Below, one piece after another: positions 26,317 to 37,323 of a stretch of DNA of 64,000 bases. This DNA comes from Polaromonas sp. Its GTDB lineage: Bacteria > Pseudomonadota > Gammaproteobacteria > Burkholderiales > Burkholderiaceae_C. The DNA lies in contig NZ_JABBPC010000035.1 in assembly GCF_012927485.1 (NCBI RefSeq), positions 186,001 through 250,000 of the forward strand, written 5' to 3'. The position numbers and the translations under genes were made by a program. The notes beneath the pieces are model-generated. The model did no database searches and was not told the DNA's origin. It saw only the letters and a list, made by a program, of their open reading frames with translations. Within the stretch, counting starts at the first letter, position 1. Every line of letters begins with the position of its first letter.

Positions 26317-27234
26317 GTGCAAGAAACACGGACTCATCGCACCGTCTTGTTGAATGAAGCCATTGCAGCGCTTCATGTCAACCCGGACGGCCACTATATC
26401 GATGCGACTTTTGGACGTGGCGGACATTCGCGCCTGCTGCTGTCGCAGTTATCGGCGCTCGGGCGGCTGACGGCTTTCGACAAGGACCTGGAGGCCGTTG
26501 CGGAAGCGCAAACCATTGTGGACGCTCGCTTCTCGATCCGCCATGAGGGCTTCATGCATTTGGGGGAAATGCCTGCGTCGAGTGCATCCGGCGTGCTGAT
26601 GGATCTGGGCGTCAGCTCGCCCCAGATTGATAACCCGGCGCGTGGGTTTTCTTTTCGTTCAGACGGTCCTCTCGACATGCGCATGGATACCACGCGCGGT
26701 CAGAGTGTGGCCGACTGGTTGACAGATGCCTCTATAGAAACCATGGCGGAGGTGATTCGTGAATATGGCGAAGAACGGTTTGCTCAGCAGATTGCAAAGG
26801 CGATTGATCATCGCCGACAGGAACGGGGCCCTCTTCGAACCACCGCTGAACTGGCCGAAGTCGTGGCTGGCGCGGTCAAAACCCGCGAGCCGGGCAAGGA
26901 CCCTGCAACGCGCACATTTCAGGCTCTTCGGATTTTCATCAACGCCGAACTTGAAGAGTTGCAACAGGCGCTAGAGGCGTCACTGAAAGTCCTTCAGCCG
27001 GGAGGGCGGCTGGTGGTGATCAGTTTTCACTCGCTTGAGGATCGTATCGTCAAGCAATTCATAGCGGGTCATTCGCGCGAGGTGTTTGATCGCCGCGCCC
27101 CGTTTGCAGCGCCCAAAGCCATGACCCTTACTGCGCTCGGCCGCATCAAGCCGAGCGAGAAGGAAGTTGCTGGCAATCCGCGTTCGCGCAGCGCCGTGAT
27201 GCGGACGGCTGAGCGTACCGAGGTGGCGGCATGA
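26317..27234 (+). CDS. rsmH: 16S rRNA m4C1402 methyltransferase RsmH
   Basis: A 305-residue SAM-dependent methyltransferase (formerly MraW). The opening '[13 protein letters not shown]', the SAM motif '[13 protein letters not shown]', '[14 protein letters not shown]', '[16 protein letters not shown]' and the C-terminal '[17 protein letters not shown]' are all family hallmarks. Start GTG 26317. It methylates C1402 in the ribosomal P site. It is the second gene of the dcw cluster; its stop overlaps an ATG that opens a 26-codon frame leading to ftsL. Confidence 0.95.
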   Translation: MQETRTHRTVLLNEAIAALHVNPDGHYIDATFGRGGHSRLLLSQLSALGRLTAFDKDLEAVAEAQTIVDARFSIRHEGFMHLGEMPASSASGVLMDLGVSSPQIDNPARGFSFRSDGPLDMRMDTTRGQSVADWLTDASIETMAEVIREYGEERFAQQIAKAIDHRRQERGPLRTTAELAEVVAGAVKTREPGKDPATRTFQALRIFINAELEELQQALEASLKVLQPGGRLVVISFHSLEDRIVKQFIAGHSREVFDRRAPFAAPKAMTLTALGRIKPSEKEVAGNPRSRSAVMRTAERTEVAA

Positions 27235-27311
27235 CTGCCTTGACGCTGCCGTTCCGAAGCGCTGCAGCACTTCTTGTGGTAACCGTGGTGTGCGGCAAAT
27301 GGGTCGCCTGA
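27231..27311 (+). CDS. 26-residue mini-ORF between rsmH and ftsL
   Basis: ATG 27231 overlaps the rsmH stop (ATGA). The frame runs 26 codons, includes a hydrophobic run '[12 protein letters not shown]', and stops at TGA 27309-27311, just inside the ftsL reading frame. No SD is visible before ftsL, so translation through this mini-ORF could feed ribosomes to it. Whether the peptide is made or conserved cannot be told from one sequence. Confidence 0.3.
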   Translation: MTALTLPFRSAAALLVVTVVCGKWVA

Positions 27312-27598
27312 GCGTGCTTCTTTTGATGGCCGTAGTGGCCAGCGCGCTGTATTTGGTGCGCACCCAGTACGAGTCACGTCGCCTCTATGTCGAGCTTGAA
27401 AAGACCGCAGCCCAAAGCCGGAAAATAGAAACGGACAATGAGCGTCTGCAGGTAGAAAAGCGCACCCAAGCGACCCCTCTGCGAGTCGAAAAGCTGGCCA
27501 GGGACCGCCTGCAGATGCGCACGGTTACCCCCGCCATCACCCAATATGTGACCTACAAGGATGCGGCGATGGCAGACGCGGGGGCGCAGCATGAGTAG
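27299..27598 (+). CDS. ftsL: Cell division protein FtsL
   Basis: A 99-residue bitopic division protein. A short cytoplasmic N-terminus is followed by one transmembrane helix ('[17 protein letters not shown]', about 4-20). A periplasmic leucine-zipper-like coiled coil then includes 'LYVELEKTAAQSRKIETDNERLQVEKRTQATPLRVEKLARD'. FtsL joins FtsB and FtsQ to activate FtsWI. ATG 27299 is preferred; GTG 27290 would add three residues. Neither has an SD. The stop overlaps the ftsI start by 8 nt. Confidence 0.88.
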   Translation: MGRLSVLLLMAVVASALYLVRTQYESRRLYVELEKTAAQSRKIETDNERLQVEKRTQATPLRVEKLARDRLQMRTVTPAITQYVTYKDAAMADAGAQHE

Positions 27599-29333
27599 GA
27601 GCGTTCGCTACACGTCCAGCCCTTTGCTGGCCAGCAAGACACCGGTCTGGCGCAGCAAATTTATCGTGGCGGGCTTCGTGCTGGCGTTTACAGCGCTGGC
27701 GGGCCGGGCAGCCTATATTCAGATTTTCGCAAATGACTTTTTTCAACGGCAAGGCGAAGTGCGCTTCGCCCGCACGTTGGAGCTGCCGGCCAACCGCGGC
27801 CGCATCCTGGACCGGAATGGTCTGATACTGGCGTCCAGTGTGCCGGTGCCCAGCATCTGGGCTATTCCCGAAGACGTTGAAGCGAGCGAGGTCCAACTCG
27901 CAGAACTGGCCAAGTTGCTGGAAATGCCGCTGGCTGATCTGAACAAAAAGCTGGGTAATGACGACAAGACCTTTGTCTGGCTAAAGCGCCAGGTGGACGA
28001 GCCGGTAGGCCAGAAAATAAATGCCCTGGGCATTAAAGGTGTTTACCAGCGCAAGGAGTACAAGCGCCAGTATCCCGAGGGGGAAACAGTTGCTCACGTC
28101 GTCGGATTTACCAATCTGGAAGACCACGGACAAGAAGGCGTCGAGCTGACTTTCAATAAAGACCTGGCCGGTCGCGCCGGCTCACGCAGAGTGATTAAAG
28201 ACCGTCTTGGGCGTGTGGTGGAGGACCTGCGTGAACAAGTCCCGCCGGTGGATGGCAAAGATTTGCAACTGAGTATTGACAGCAAGATTCAGTTTGTCGC
28301 GTATCAGAAGTTGCGGGATGCGGTGATCCTCAACAAGGCGCATGCCGGCAGCATCGTGGTGCTCGATGTGAACACGGGGGAAGTGCTGGCGATGGCCAAT
28401 TATCCCAGCTACACCCCGGACAAGCGCCAAAACATGAGCGGCGCCCAGTTGCGCAACCGCGCTCTGACCGACACGTTCGAGCCCGGCTCGGTGATGAAAC
28501 CCTTTACCATTGGCCTCGCCCTGGAGACCGGGCGGGTGACGCCTGATACCGTGATCCAGACCGCGCCAGGGTCCGTCACCATCACCGGCTCAACGATCCA
28601 CGACTCGCACCCTCATGGCGCGCTCACGGTAGAGCAGGTGATCCAGGTTTCCAGCAACGTCGGAACCACCAAAATCGCCATGCAGATGCAGCCCCGCGAA
28701 ATGTGGGAAACCTTTTCCGAGGCTGGATTCGGGCAGAAACCGCAAATTGCGTTTCCGGGTGTCGTGTCGGGACGCCTGCGGCCATACAAGACCTGGCGGC
28801 CGATAGAACAGGCGACCATGTCTTATGGCTATGGCTTGTCTGCGTCGCTGTTCCAGATGGCTCGCGCTTATACCGTTTTTGGTCATGACGGACAGGTTAT
28901 TTCTGCCACTTTGCTCAAGTCCAGCGAGCCGGCTATCGGTGTGCAGGTGTTCTCGGTTCGCACCGCGCTGGCGGTCCGGAAGATGCTGCAAATGGCGGCG
29001 GGCCCCGGCGGCACCGGGGGCAAAGCCCAGACGCTGGGTTATTCAGTCGGCGGTAAGTCTGGCACGGCTTACAAGCAGATCGGTAAAAGCTATGGCGGCG
29101 ACAAAGACCGGAAATACCGCGGCTGGTTCGTCGGTATGGCGCCGATCGACAAGCCGCGCGTGATCGTCGCAGTCATGATCGACGAGCCCGGCGCCGGAAA
29201 ATATTTTGGCGGTGATGTGGCAGCACCTGTCTTTAGCGAAGTGGTGCAACAGACGCTGCGCATGATGGGCGTTCAGCCCGATATGAGTGTCAAACCGCAA
29301 ATCGTGACGCAAGCTGCGGAGGAGTCGTTGTGA
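27591..29333 (+). CDS. ftsI: Division-specific transpeptidase FtsI (PBP3)
   Basis: A 580-residue class B penicillin-binding protein. A single N-terminal membrane anchor (about 20-40) is followed by a pedestal domain beginning 'RGRILDRNGLILASSVPV'. The transpeptidase carries the catalytic serine in 'FEPGSVMKPF' (SxxK), 'SSNVG' (SxN) and 'GGKSGTAYK' (KSGT). It cross-links septal peptidoglycan with FtsW. The length matches E. coli FtsI (588 aa). ATG 27591 lies inside the end of ftsL; its stop overlaps the murE GTG. Confidence 0.96.
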   Translation: MSRSVRYTSSPLLASKTPVWRSKFIVAGFVLAFTALAGRAAYIQIFANDFFQRQGEVRFARTLELPANRGRILDRNGLILASSVPVPSIWAIPEDVEASEVQLAELAKLLEMPLADLNKKLGNDDKTFVWLKRQVDEPVGQKINALGIKGVYQRKEYKRQYPEGETVAHVVGFTNLEDHGQEGVELTFNKDLAGRAGSRRVIKDRLGRVVEDLREQVPPVDGKDLQLSIDSKIQFVAYQKLRDAVILNKAHAGSIVVLDVNTGEVLAMANYPSYTPDKRQNMSGAQLRNRALTDTFEPGSVMKPFTIGLALETGRVTPDTVIQTAPGSVTITGSTIHDSHPHGALTVEQVIQVSSNVGTTKIAMQMQPREMWETFSEAGFGQKPQIAFPGVVSGRLRPYKTWRPIEQATMSYGYGLSASLFQMARAYTVFGHDGQVISATLLKSSEPAIGVQVFSVRTALAVRKMLQMAAGPGGTGGKAQTLGYSVGGKSGTAYKQIGKSYGGDKDRKYRGWFVGMAPIDKPRVIVAVMIDEPGAGKYFGGDVAAPVFSEVVQQTLRMMGVQPDMSVKPQIVTQAAEESL

Positions 29334-30829
29334 TCTCGCTTCTTCAGACGCCCGAACAGGCGGCGCGCTGGTTGCGAGATCGTGTGACCAACGGTTTATC
29401 GACGGACAGCCGCACGGTGGGACCTGGCGATGGCTTTATCGCCTGGCCCGGCGCGGCAACCGATGGCCGGCAATACCTCGGTGACGTGCTCGCCGCAGGC
29501 GCCCGGGCCTGTTTGATTGAGCGGGAAGGTGCACGGGCATATGGCTTCGAGGGCGAAAAAGTCGCGACTTACGCCGGACTCAAGGCGGCTTCCGGGCCCA
29601 TCGCCGCTGCATATTTCGAGGCGCCGAGTCAGCATTTGCAGGTCGTCGCGGTGACCGGTACCAACGGGAAAACCTCGACCGCCTGGTGGCTGGCGCAGGC
29701 GTTGGGCAAGTTGGGACGCAAGTCCGGGGTGGTGGGCACCTTGGGTATCGGCGAGCCCGGCGCGATGGTCTCCAACGGAATGACCACGCCCGACCCGGTG
29801 CTGCTGCAGCAGCAGCTACGGCGTTTTGTTGACGAGGGATTTGTTGCGTGTGTGCTGGAAGCTTCCTCGATAGGGCTGGTGGAGCGGCGCCTGGACGCCA
29901 CCTCGATACACGTCGCCATCTTTACCAATTTCACGCAGGACCATCTCGACTACCACGCCTCCATGGAGTCTTATTGGGAAGCCAAGGAAATGCTATTTCG
30001 CTGGCCTGGATTGCAAACGGCGGTAATCAACCTTGATGATCGCAAAGGCATCGATCTGAACACATCGCTGGCGGGGACCGGTCTGGATGTCTGGACGTTT
30101 TCCTGTACCGGGTCTGCGCGCTTGGCAGCGGACAAGATCAATCAGGGTGCGCGCGGTGTGAGCTTTGAGGTGGTTGAAGGCACCGAGCGGCACAGAATTT
30201 CAACCAATCTTGTCGGCCAGTACAACGTTTCCAACCTGCTGGGTGTGATGGCGGCCCTGCGGGCTATGAAAATACCGTTGAGAGACGCCGTGGCTGCTTG
30301 TCGCGATCTGTTGGCGGTGCCCGGCCGTATGGAAACCATTGCGGAAGAAGGACGACCGCTGGTTGTCATTGACTACGCGCATACGCCCGACGCGCTCGAG
30401 AAGGTGCTCGCGGCGCTCCAGCCCGTTGCGATCAGCCGCGGCGGTCAACTCTGGTGTGTCTTTGGTTGCGGAGGCGACCGCGATGCCCTCAAGCGCCCGC
30501 TGATGGCTGCGGCAGCGGAAAAGAATGCTGACCAGCTTGTGGTTACCAGTGATAATCCGCGCAGTGAAAATCCCCTCACCATCATCGAGCAGATATTACG
30601 GGGACTCAGTGAACCGGATGCCGTAGTTGTGCAGCCGGACCGCGCTGCGGCGATCGTCCACGCAGTGAGCCTCGCGCGGCCTCAGGACGTGGTACTACTG
30701 GCAGGAAAAGGCCACGAAAGTTTTCAGGAAACGGGCGGCATAAAACTTCCGTTTTCTGACAGGGCGCACGCGCAGGCCGCTTTGAACGCAACAGGGGCTG
30801 GACGCACCGCAGGGGGAAGCGTCGCATGA
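29330..30829 (+). CDS. murE: UDP-MurNAc-L-Ala-D-Glu:meso-DAP ligase
   Basis: A 499-residue Mur ligase adding the third residue of the stem peptide. The P-loop is 'VTGTNGKTSTAWW'. The carbamylated-lysine region follows, and the meso-DAP recognition motif 'DNPRSENP' is present in the C-terminal domain, which indicates meso-DAP rather than lysine. 'VIDYAHTPDALEKVL' is also typical. GTG 29330 overlaps the ftsI stop (GTGA). Its C-terminus overlaps the murF ATG by 4 nt, so it sits in a tightly coupled array. Confidence 0.96.
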   Translation: MISLLQTPEQAARWLRDRVTNGLSTDSRTVGPGDGFIAWPGAATDGRQYLGDVLAAGARACLIEREGARAYGFEGEKVATYAGLKAASGPIAAAYFEAPSQHLQVVAVTGTNGKTSTAWWLAQALGKLGRKSGVVGTLGIGEPGAMVSNGMTTPDPVLLQQQLRRFVDEGFVACVLEASSIGLVERRLDATSIHVAIFTNFTQDHLDYHASMESYWEAKEMLFRWPGLQTAVINLDDRKGIDLNTSLAGTGLDVWTFSCTGSARLAADKINQGARGVSFEVVEGTERHRISTNLVGQYNVSNLLGVMAALRAMKIPLRDAVAACRDLLAVPGRMETIAEEGRPLVVIDYAHTPDALEKVLAALQPVAISRGGQLWCVFGCGGDRDALKRPLMAAAAEKNADQLVVTSDNPRSENPLTIIEQILRGLSEPDAVVVQPDRAAAIVHAVSLARPQDVVLLAGKGHESFQETGGIKLPFSDRAHAQAALNATGAGRTAGGSVA

Positions 30830-32232
30830 TGACTCTGCAACAAGCTCAGAACTGGTTGCCATCGGCCCGGCTGCTGGGCAATGGCGGCCTGGCGCTCCTC
30901 CGGGTCACTACCGATACACGCCGCCTGCAGGCGGGCGATTTGTTCGTTGCGCTCGAGGGCGAGCGCTTCGATGCCCACGACTTTTTATCCCAAGCCAAAG
31001 CGCAGGGCGCTGTGGCAGCGATTGCGCAGCACGGTCTGGCCGAAGCGGGTCTGGTCGGTCTGGAAGTTGCAGACTCCCGGCTGGCGCTGGGTCAGCTTGC
31101 CGCGGGCTGGCGTTCACAATTCGTGCTGCCCCTCATTGCGGTGACCGGAAGCAACGGAAAAACGACCGTCACGCAAATGATCGCATCGATTCTGCGCGCC
31201 TGGAAATCGACCGGCGCCTTTGCCACCGAAGGCAACTTCAATAACGACATTGGCGTGCCCCTGACACTGCTGCGCTTGCGGAATTCGCATGCGGTCGGGG
31301 TGATCGAGCTGGGTATGAACCACTCCGGGGAAATAGCTTACCTGGCTGGATTGGCCAAGCCCACCGTGGCGCTGGTCAACAACGCTCAGCGCGAGCACCT
31401 TGAATTCATGGGCACTGTTGCAGCGGTCGCCCGGGAAAACGGCTCAGTGATTCAGTCCCTGGACGAAAGTGGCACGGCTGTTTTCCCTGCGGATGATGAT
31501 TACACGACGGTCTGGCGCGAGTTGGCGGGTCCGCGCAAGGTCTTGACCTTTGCGCTCTCTGGGCCGGCAGACGTGACCGCTGTCGCGGGTTGGAGCGGCG
31601 CCCGTTGGCAGGTCGAAGCGCAGACACCTGCAGGCCCGCTTCAGTTTTCCTTGGCCCTCGCCGGTCGGCATAACGTCAAGAACGCACTGGCCGCCACCGC
31701 CTGTGCGCTCGCCGCGGGCGTGCCCTTATCTTTTATCGCGACAGGGTTGGCGGCGTTTTCCCCGGTGAAGGGGCGTTCCCGTGCAATCTCCATACCGATC
31801 CAAAACCTCCAAGGCCTGCAGGAGCGCGTGCTGACATTGATTGATGACACTTACAACGCCAACCCCGACTCCATGCGTGCCGCCATTGAAGTCTTGGCGG
31901 AGCTTCCCGGGCCGCGCCTGTTGGTGATGGGCGACATGGGAGAGGTCGGTGATCAGGGTCCGCAATTCCACGACGAAGCTGGCGACCAGGCCCGTGCGCT
32001 GGGGATTGAAACAGTTTTCACGTTGGGCAGCCAGTCTCAAAGAGCGGCCATCGCTTTTGGGCGGGGGCGCCATTTCAAGGATATGGCCGAACTGATCGAG
32101 GCGGTTCTGGCGGTCCTGCCGCATTCGGGCAGCGTGCTCGTCAAGGGCTCGCGGTTCATGAAGATGGAGCAAGTGGTTCACGCCATTGCCCAGCACACAC
32201 AACAACACAAGGACGAGCCCCATGCTGCTTAG
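30826..32232 (+). CDS. murF: UDP-MurNAc-tripeptide:D-Ala-D-Ala ligase
   Basis: A 468-residue Mur ligase that completes the pentapeptide. The P-loop is '[13 protein letters not shown]'. '[14 protein letters not shown]' and '[17 protein letters not shown]' are signature stretches, and '[15 protein letters not shown]' marks the C-terminal domain. The ATG overlaps the murE stop (ATGA), and the end overlaps the mraY start by 11 nt. Confidence 0.96.
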   Translation: MMTLQQAQNWLPSARLLGNGGLALLRVTTDTRRLQAGDLFVALEGERFDAHDFLSQAKAQGAVAAIAQHGLAEAGLVGLEVADSRLALGQLAAGWRSQFVLPLIAVTGSNGKTTVTQMIASILRAWKSTGAFATEGNFNNDIGVPLTLLRLRNSHAVGVIELGMNHSGEIAYLAGLAKPTVALVNNAQREHLEFMGTVAAVARENGSVIQSLDESGTAVFPADDDYTTVWRELAGPRKVLTFALSGPADVTAVAGWSGARWQVEAQTPAGPLQFSLALAGRHNVKNALAATACALAAGVPLSFIATGLAAFSPVKGRSRAISIPIQNLQGLQERVLTLIDDTYNANPDSMRAAIEVLAELPGPRLLVMGDMGEVGDQGPQFHDEAGDQARALGIETVFTLGSQSQRAAIAFGRGRHFKDMAELIEAVLAVLPHSGSVLVKGSRFMKMEQVVHAIAQHTQQHKDEPHAA

Positions 32233-33400
32233 TCTGGCCCAATGGCTCCAGTCGATCTCGCCTGACTTCGGATTTTTGCGGGTATTTCAGTACCTGACCT
32301 TCCGCGCGGTGATGGCCGCGCTCACCGCCTTGCTCATCGGCTTGCTGGCCGGTCCCTTTGTTATTCGCCGGCTCATCGCCCTGAAGATTGGCCAGCCCAT
32401 TCGCGAATACGCGATGGAGACGCACTTGAGCAAAAGCGGTACGCCCACCATGGGCGGTGTGCTGATCTTGATGTGCATTGGCATATCGACTCTTTTGTGG
32501 TTCGATTTGTCGAATCGCTTTGTCTGGATCGTACTGATCGTCACCTTGGGTTTTGGTGCCATCGGATGGGCAGACGACTGGCGCAAAGTGGTGCTCAAGG
32601 ACCCAGAAGGGATGCGGTCGCGCGAAAAATACCTGTGGCAATCGCTGATTGGGCTGGTGGCGGCGCTGTACCTGGTATTCAGCATCTCCGAGATCTCCAA
32701 CATGCGCGTGCTGGAACTGTTTTTCAGCTGGGTGCAGTCGGGCTTCGATGTGAACTTGCCGCCCAAGGCTGGATTACTGGTGCCGTTTGTGAAAGAAGTG
32801 AGCTATCCGCTCGGCGTCTTCGGTTTTGTGATCTTGACTTACCTGGTCATTGTGGGCTCCAGCAATGCCGTCAATCTCACGGACGGGCTGGATGGGCTGG
32901 CCATCATGCCAGTGGTGATGGTGGGTTCTTCGCTAGGCGTTTTCGCTTACGTGACCGGTAGCGCGGTTTACTCCAAATACCTTCTTTTCCCGCATATTCC
33001 CGGTGCCGGTGAACTGCTTGTTTTTTGTTCCGCCATGGCCGGTGCCGGGCTCGCGTTCCTGTGGTTCAACGCCCACCCCGCCCAGGTCTTCATGGGCGAC
33101 GTCGGTGCGCTGGCTTTGGGGGCTGCACTGGGCACGATCGCCGTCATCGTGCGTCAGGAAATAGTTTTTGCCATCATGGGTGGGATTTTCGTCGTGGAGG
33201 CGCTCTCCGTGATGCTGCAGGTGACCTATTTCAAGTACACGAAGAAGCGGTTTGGGGAGGGGCGGCGCATCCTCAAGATGGCCCCGTTGCATCACCATTT
33301 CGAAAAGAGCGGCTGGAAAGAAACCCAAGTCGTGGTTCGTTTCTGGATCATCACCATGTTGTTGTGTCTGGTGGGCCTTACAACGCTCAAACTCAGATGA
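32222..33400 (+). CDS. mraY: Phospho-MurNAc-pentapeptide translocase MraY
   Basis: A 392-residue inner-membrane transferase with about ten hydrophobic helices. It moves phospho-MurNAc-pentapeptide to undecaprenyl phosphate, forming lipid I. Signature sites are '[11 protein letters not shown]' on the first cytoplasmic loop, the aspartates in 'GWADDWRK', '[14 protein letters not shown]', and the His loop '[15 protein letters not shown]'. ATG 32222 lies within the end of murF. Its stop overlaps the murD ATG (ATGA). Confidence 0.96.
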   Translation: MLLSLAQWLQSISPDFGFLRVFQYLTFRAVMAALTALLIGLLAGPFVIRRLIALKIGQPIREYAMETHLSKSGTPTMGGVLILMCIGISTLLWFDLSNRFVWIVLIVTLGFGAIGWADDWRKVVLKDPEGMRSREKYLWQSLIGLVAALYLVFSISEISNMRVLELFFSWVQSGFDVNLPPKAGLLVPFVKEVSYPLGVFGFVILTYLVIVGSSNAVNLTDGLDGLAIMPVVMVGSSLGVFAYVTGSAVYSKYLLFPHIPGAGELLVFCSAMAGAGLAFLWFNAHPAQVFMGDVGALALGAALGTIAVIVRQEIVFAIMGGIFVVEALSVMLQVTYFKYTKKRFGEGRRILKMAPLHHHFEKSGWKETQVVVRFWIITMLLCLVGLTTLKLR

Positions 33401-34911
33401 AACAGCTGGCGCAAAAAAATATTCTTGTACTGGGGCTGGGCGCTTCGGGTCTGGCGCTGGCGCGTTGGTGCGCGCGCTGCGGTGCACGGGTCACGGTGGC
33501 AGACACACGGGCCGAGCCGCCGCAGCTTTCTAAGCTGCAAGCGAGTGTGCCCACCGCCAGGTTTATCCATGCCGAGATGAACGACGCGTTGCTGACCACG
33601 GACGCATTCGATCTGGTGCTGAAAAGCCCAGGCTTGAGCCCCGCTTCGGTGGCCGGTGTCATCGCCGCGGCAATCGCCGGCGGCATCGCGTGTGGTAGCG
33701 AGTTAAGTCTGTTCGCGCAGGCGCTGGCCGATTTGAAAGAAGAGCGCGCTTATGCGCCGAAGGTGATTGCAATTACCGGCACCAATGGCAAAACGACGGT
33801 CACCTCGCTCACGGCGCTGCTTGTGCAGCGGGCGGGAAAATCAGTCGCGGTAGCCGGCAATATCGGCCCCACGCTTCTCGATACGCTGGGAGAAAAGCTC
33901 GACGAAAAACAGGGCGACGAGGCGTTGCCTGCATTACCTGACGTCTGGGTGCTGGAGCTGTCGAGTTTTCAGTTAGACGGCATCGATAACTTTGAGCCCA
34001 CGGTGGCCGCGCTGCTAAATGTGACGCAAGATCACCTGGACTGGCATGAAACGCTGCCGAAATACGTCGCGGCCAAGAGCCGCGTTTTCGGCCACACCGG
34101 CCTCATGCTGCTCAATCGCAACGACCCGTTGGTAATGGCCGCATTGCCGCCGCCCGTCAAGGGCAGGCAGTTGCGCGAGTACGTGACTTTCGGCAGTGAT
34201 GAACCGCAGCGTCCGGGCGACTACGGAATTGAAACGGTCAATGGCATGGCGTGGCTGGTGCGCGCAGCGGCAGCGGATGAGACCGTCAAGCGTCGAAAAG
34301 TTGAAGAGGCCGCGCTGTATATCCAGCGTCTCATGCCGCAGGAGGCTCTTCGCATTCGCGGGCGCCATAACGCCACGAACGCGCTGGCTGCGCTCGCGCT
34401 CGCCGTGGCGGTGGATTGCACGCTCGCTCCCATGCTGCATGGCCTGCGCGACTACAAAGGGGAGCCGCATCGGGTGGAGTCGATCGCCGTCGTGAACGAC
34501 ATCGAGTACTTCGACGACAGCAAGGGCACCAATGTGGGCGCCACGGTGGCGGCCCTTGCAGGCCTCGGACCAGAGCGAAAGCTGGTGGTCATTTTGGGTG
34601 GTGAAGGCAAGGGCCAAAACTTCTCGCCTCTGGTTGAGGTGGTTTCGCGCTATGCCAGAGCCGTCGTGCTCATAGGGCGCGATGCGCCGCTTATCCGGTC
34701 TGCATTGCAATCCAGTGATGTTCCGCTGCTTGACGCGGTCTCCATGCGCGATGCCGTTGCCGTGGCCACGCAGCAGGCCCGCGGTGGCGACGCCGTCCTG
34801 ATGTCGCCCGCCTGTGCCAGCTTTGACATGTTCGACAACTACGAGCATCGGGCGCAGGTCTTTTGTGACGCGGTTCAAGCGCTTGCGCACAATGAGGGCG
34901 TGCTACTGTGA
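33397..34911 (+). CDS. murD: UDP-MurNAc-L-Ala:D-Glu ligase
   Basis: A 504-residue Mur ligase adding D-glutamate. An N-terminal nucleotide-binding domain ('[17 protein letters not shown]') precedes the ATPase P-loop '[13 protein letters not shown]', '[11 protein letters not shown]' and the C-terminal '[17 protein letters not shown]'. It is longer than E. coli MurD (438 aa), with insertions around '[14 protein letters not shown]', '[17 protein letters not shown]' and '[21 protein letters not shown]'. ATG 33397 overlaps the mraY stop, and the end overlaps the ftsW GTG. Confidence 0.95.
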   Translation: MKQLAQKNILVLGLGASGLALARWCARCGARVTVADTRAEPPQLSKLQASVPTARFIHAEMNDALLTTDAFDLVLKSPGLSPASVAGVIAAAIAGGIACGSELSLFAQALADLKEERAYAPKVIAITGTNGKTTVTSLTALLVQRAGKSVAVAGNIGPTLLDTLGEKLDEKQGDEALPALPDVWVLELSSFQLDGIDNFEPTVAALLNVTQDHLDWHETLPKYVAAKSRVFGHTGLMLLNRNDPLVMAALPPPVKGRQLREYVTFGSDEPQRPGDYGIETVNGMAWLVRAAAADETVKRRKVEEAALYIQRLMPQEALRIRGRHNATNALAALALAVAVDCTLAPMLHGLRDYKGEPHRVESIAVVNDIEYFDDSKGTNVGATVAALAGLGPERKLVVILGGEGKGQNFSPLVEVVSRYARAVVLIGRDAPLIRSALQSSDVPLLDAVSMRDAVAVATQQARGGDAVLMSPACASFDMFDNYEHRAQVFCDAVQALAHNEGVLL

Positions 34912-36164
34912 CCGCCACGTCGCGTCTCATGAGCTGGTTCTCCGGCGTTGGTAAAGGCGCTTCCGAGGTGTTGCCGGTTCGGCTCGGCGGTCAAAGCCTG
35001 TCACGGACACTGGCGACGCCGCCCGCGCGTGTGGCCGGCTCCGACCAGGCGCTGATTTGGATCACCGTCGCTTTGCTGATCTGGGGACTGGTCATGGTCT
35101 ATTCGGCGTCGATTGCCATGCCTGACAACCCAAAATTTTCACGCTATGCGCACACCCATTTCCTGATGCGCCACATGCTGTCGCTGGCGGTGGCTTTTGT
35201 TGCCGCCGTGCTGGTGTTTCAAGTGCCCATGGCGACCTGGGAAAAAGTGGCGCCGTGGCTGTTTGTTGCGTCATTGCTGCTGCTGGTGTTGGTGCTGGTG
35301 CCCTTCATCGGCAAGGGTGTCAATGGGGCGCGCCGCTGGATCTCGCTGGGGATCATGAATTTCCAGCCCTCGGAACTGGCGAAATTTGCAGTGCTTTTGT
35401 ACGCCGCAGATTACATGGTTCGCAAAATGGACGTGAAAGAACACTTCTTCCGCGCCGTACTGCCGATGGCGACCGCGATCGCGGTGGTGGGCGTATTGTT
35501 GCTTGCGGAGCCCGATATGGGCGCCTTCATGGTGATCTCGGTCATCGCCATGGGTATTCTCTTTTTGGGTGGCGTCAACGCCCGCATGTTCTTGCTGATT
35601 GCATCCGTCGTGGTGGTCGCATTTGGCCTGATGGTGATGCTCAGTGAATGGCGCCGCGAACGTATTTTTGCTTATCTGGATCCCTGGAGCGACAAATACT
35701 CCATGGGCAAGGGCTACCAGCTTTCGCACTCCCTGATTGCATTTGGGCGCGGCGAGGTGTTCGGAGTGGGCCTTGGCGGAAGTATTGAAAAACTTAACTG
35801 GCTGCCCGAGGCGCATACCGACTTCCTGATGGCCGTGATTGGGGAGGAGTTCGGCTTGCTCGGCGTGGTGGTCGTGATTGGCCTGTTCGTATGGATGACT
35901 CGCCGCATCATGCACATAGGTCGGCAAGCCATTGCCCTCGACCGTTTGTTTGCAGGGCTGGTGGCACAGGGCGTGGGAATCTGGATAGGCTTCCAGACTT
36001 TCATCAACGTCGGGGTGAATCTCGGCGCATTGCCTACAAAGGGCTTGACCTTGCCCCTGATGAGTTATGGCGGCTCCGCAATTTTGATGAATCTGATTTC
36101 ACTGGCTGTCGTTCTAAGAATCGACTATGAAAACCGGGTTCTCATGCGCGGGGGGCGTGTATGA
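34908..36164 (+). CDS. ftsW: SEDS glycosyltransferase FtsW
   Basis: A 418-residue membrane protein of the SEDS family, the septal peptidoglycan polymerase partner of FtsI. A cytoplasmic N-terminal tail of about 45 residues precedes ten predicted transmembrane helices. Hallmarks are '[25 protein letters not shown]', '[22 protein letters not shown]', '[21 protein letters not shown]' and '[11 protein letters not shown]'. GTG 34908 overlaps the murD stop. A second SEDS gene, rodA, lies at 55557. Confidence 0.95.
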   Translation: MTATSRLMSWFSGVGKGASEVLPVRLGGQSLSRTLATPPARVAGSDQALIWITVALLIWGLVMVYSASIAMPDNPKFSRYAHTHFLMRHMLSLAVAFVAAVLVFQVPMATWEKVAPWLFVASLLLLVLVLVPFIGKGVNGARRWISLGIMNFQPSELAKFAVLLYAADYMVRKMDVKEHFFRAVLPMATAIAVVGVLLLAEPDMGAFMVISVIAMGILFLGGVNARMFLLIASVVVVAFGLMVMLSEWRRERIFAYLDPWSDKYSMGKGYQLSHSLIAFGRGEVFGVGLGGSIEKLNWLPEAHTDFLMAVIGEEFGLLGVVVVIGLFVWMTRRIMHIGRQAIALDRLFAGLVAQGVGIWIGFQTFINVGVNLGALPTKGLTLPLMSYGGSAILMNLISLAVVLRIDYENRVLMRGGRV

Positions 36165-36240
36165 AAACGCGCTGTAGTCAACACGGTTTTTGCGGCAGCC
36201 GCGCCGGTGCCCGAGCGTTTTGGATGCGGGGAGGCCAGTC

Positions 36241-37323
36241 ATGAGCGGTCAGCACTGCGCCTTGATCATGGCGGGCGGTACCGGGGGTCACATTTTTCCA
36301 GGACTCGCCGTGGCAGAAGCCTTGCGCGAGCGCGGCTGGCACGTGCACTGGCTGGGCGGACGAGGCAGCGCGGGTCGACCCAGCATGGAAAGTCAATTGG
36401 TGCCTCCGCGCGGCTTCGCGTTCGAGTCGATTGATTTTTCCGGTGTGCGCGGCAAAGGCCTGGTCACGGTGGTTTTTTTGCCGATGCGTTTGCTGAGGGC
36501 CTTCTGGCAAAGTATTCAGGTGCTCAGACGCGTCAAACCGGACGTCGTGATCGGCCTGGGCGGCTACATCAGCTTTCCCGCCGGCATGATGAGCGTTCTG
36601 CTGGGCCGGCCACTGATATTGCACGAGCAAAACTCCGTCGCAGGCCTGGTGAACAAGGTGCTGGCGCGTGTGGCGGACCGGGTCTTTTCTGCATTCCCGG
36701 GCGTGTTTGAAAAAGCGGAGTGGGTGGGCAACCCCTTGCGCCCGGCCTTCACCAGCCACCCGGGTCCTGCTGTCCGCTTTGCAGGACGCAGCGGGCCCTT
36801 GAAGCTGTTGGTAGTGGGCGGTAGTCTGGGCGCTAAAGCCTTGAATGAACTGGTGCCCAAAGCCCTCGCGCTGATCCCTACGCTCGAGCGCCCGCAGGTC
36901 ACCCATCAAAGCGGCGCTCTTCAGATTGAGGCGTTGCGCGCTCACTACCAAGCGGTATCTGTCGAGGCAGAACTCACGCCATTTATTGAAGACACGGCGC
37001 AGGCATTTGCGGACGCCGATTTAATCATCTGCCGCGCTGGCGCCAGTACCGTCACCGAGATTGCCGCTATCGGCGCTGCCGCCTTGTTCGTGCCGCTTCC
37101 TGCTGCGGTGGACGACCACCAGACCAGCAATGCGAAGTTCCTGGTCGATCAAGGCGGCGGCTGGTTAGTGCAGCAACGCGATCTGACGCCCTCAATACTT
37201 GCAGAAATACTAAAAAAAACAGAGCGTACCGTGCTGGTCCAACGGGCGCTAAACGCTAAAGCCATGGAAAAAATTGATGCTACCGCCCGTGTTGTGACCG
37301 CTTGCGAGGAGCTGGCGACATGA
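36241..37323 (+). CDS. murG: Lipid II synthase MurG (GlcNAc transferase)
   Basis: A 360-residue GT28 glycosyltransferase on the cytoplasmic membrane face that adds GlcNAc to lipid I. The N-terminal '[21 protein letters not shown]', '[16 protein letters not shown]', '[16 protein letters not shown]', and the C-terminal UDP-GlcNAc site '[31 protein letters not shown]' are canonical. ATG 36241 gives the proper N-terminus. It is separated from ftsW by 76 bp, one of the few real gaps in the cluster. Its stop overlaps the murC start. Confidence 0.95.
   Translation: MSGQHCALIMAGGTGGHIFPGLAVAEALRERGWHVHWLGGRGSAGRPSMESQLVPPRGFAFESIDFSGVRGKGLVTVVFLPMRLLRAFWQSIQVLRRVKPDVVIGLGGYISFPAGMMSVLLGRPLILHEQNSVAGLVNKVLARVADRVFSAFPGVFEKAEWVGNPLRPAFTSHPGPAVRFAGRSGPLKLLVVGGSLGAKALNELVPKALALIPTLERPQVTHQSGALQIEALRAHYQAVSVEAELTPFIEDTAQAFADADLIICRAGASTVTEIAAIGAAALFVPLPAAVDDHQTSNAKFLVDQGGGWLVQQRDLTPSILAEILKKTERTVLVQRALNAKAMEKIDATARVVTACEELAT

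Noticed and set aside
36178..36951. 257-codon frame antisense to murG
   Set aside because: Shadow; composition is His/Gln/Arg-rich and murG is unambiguous.
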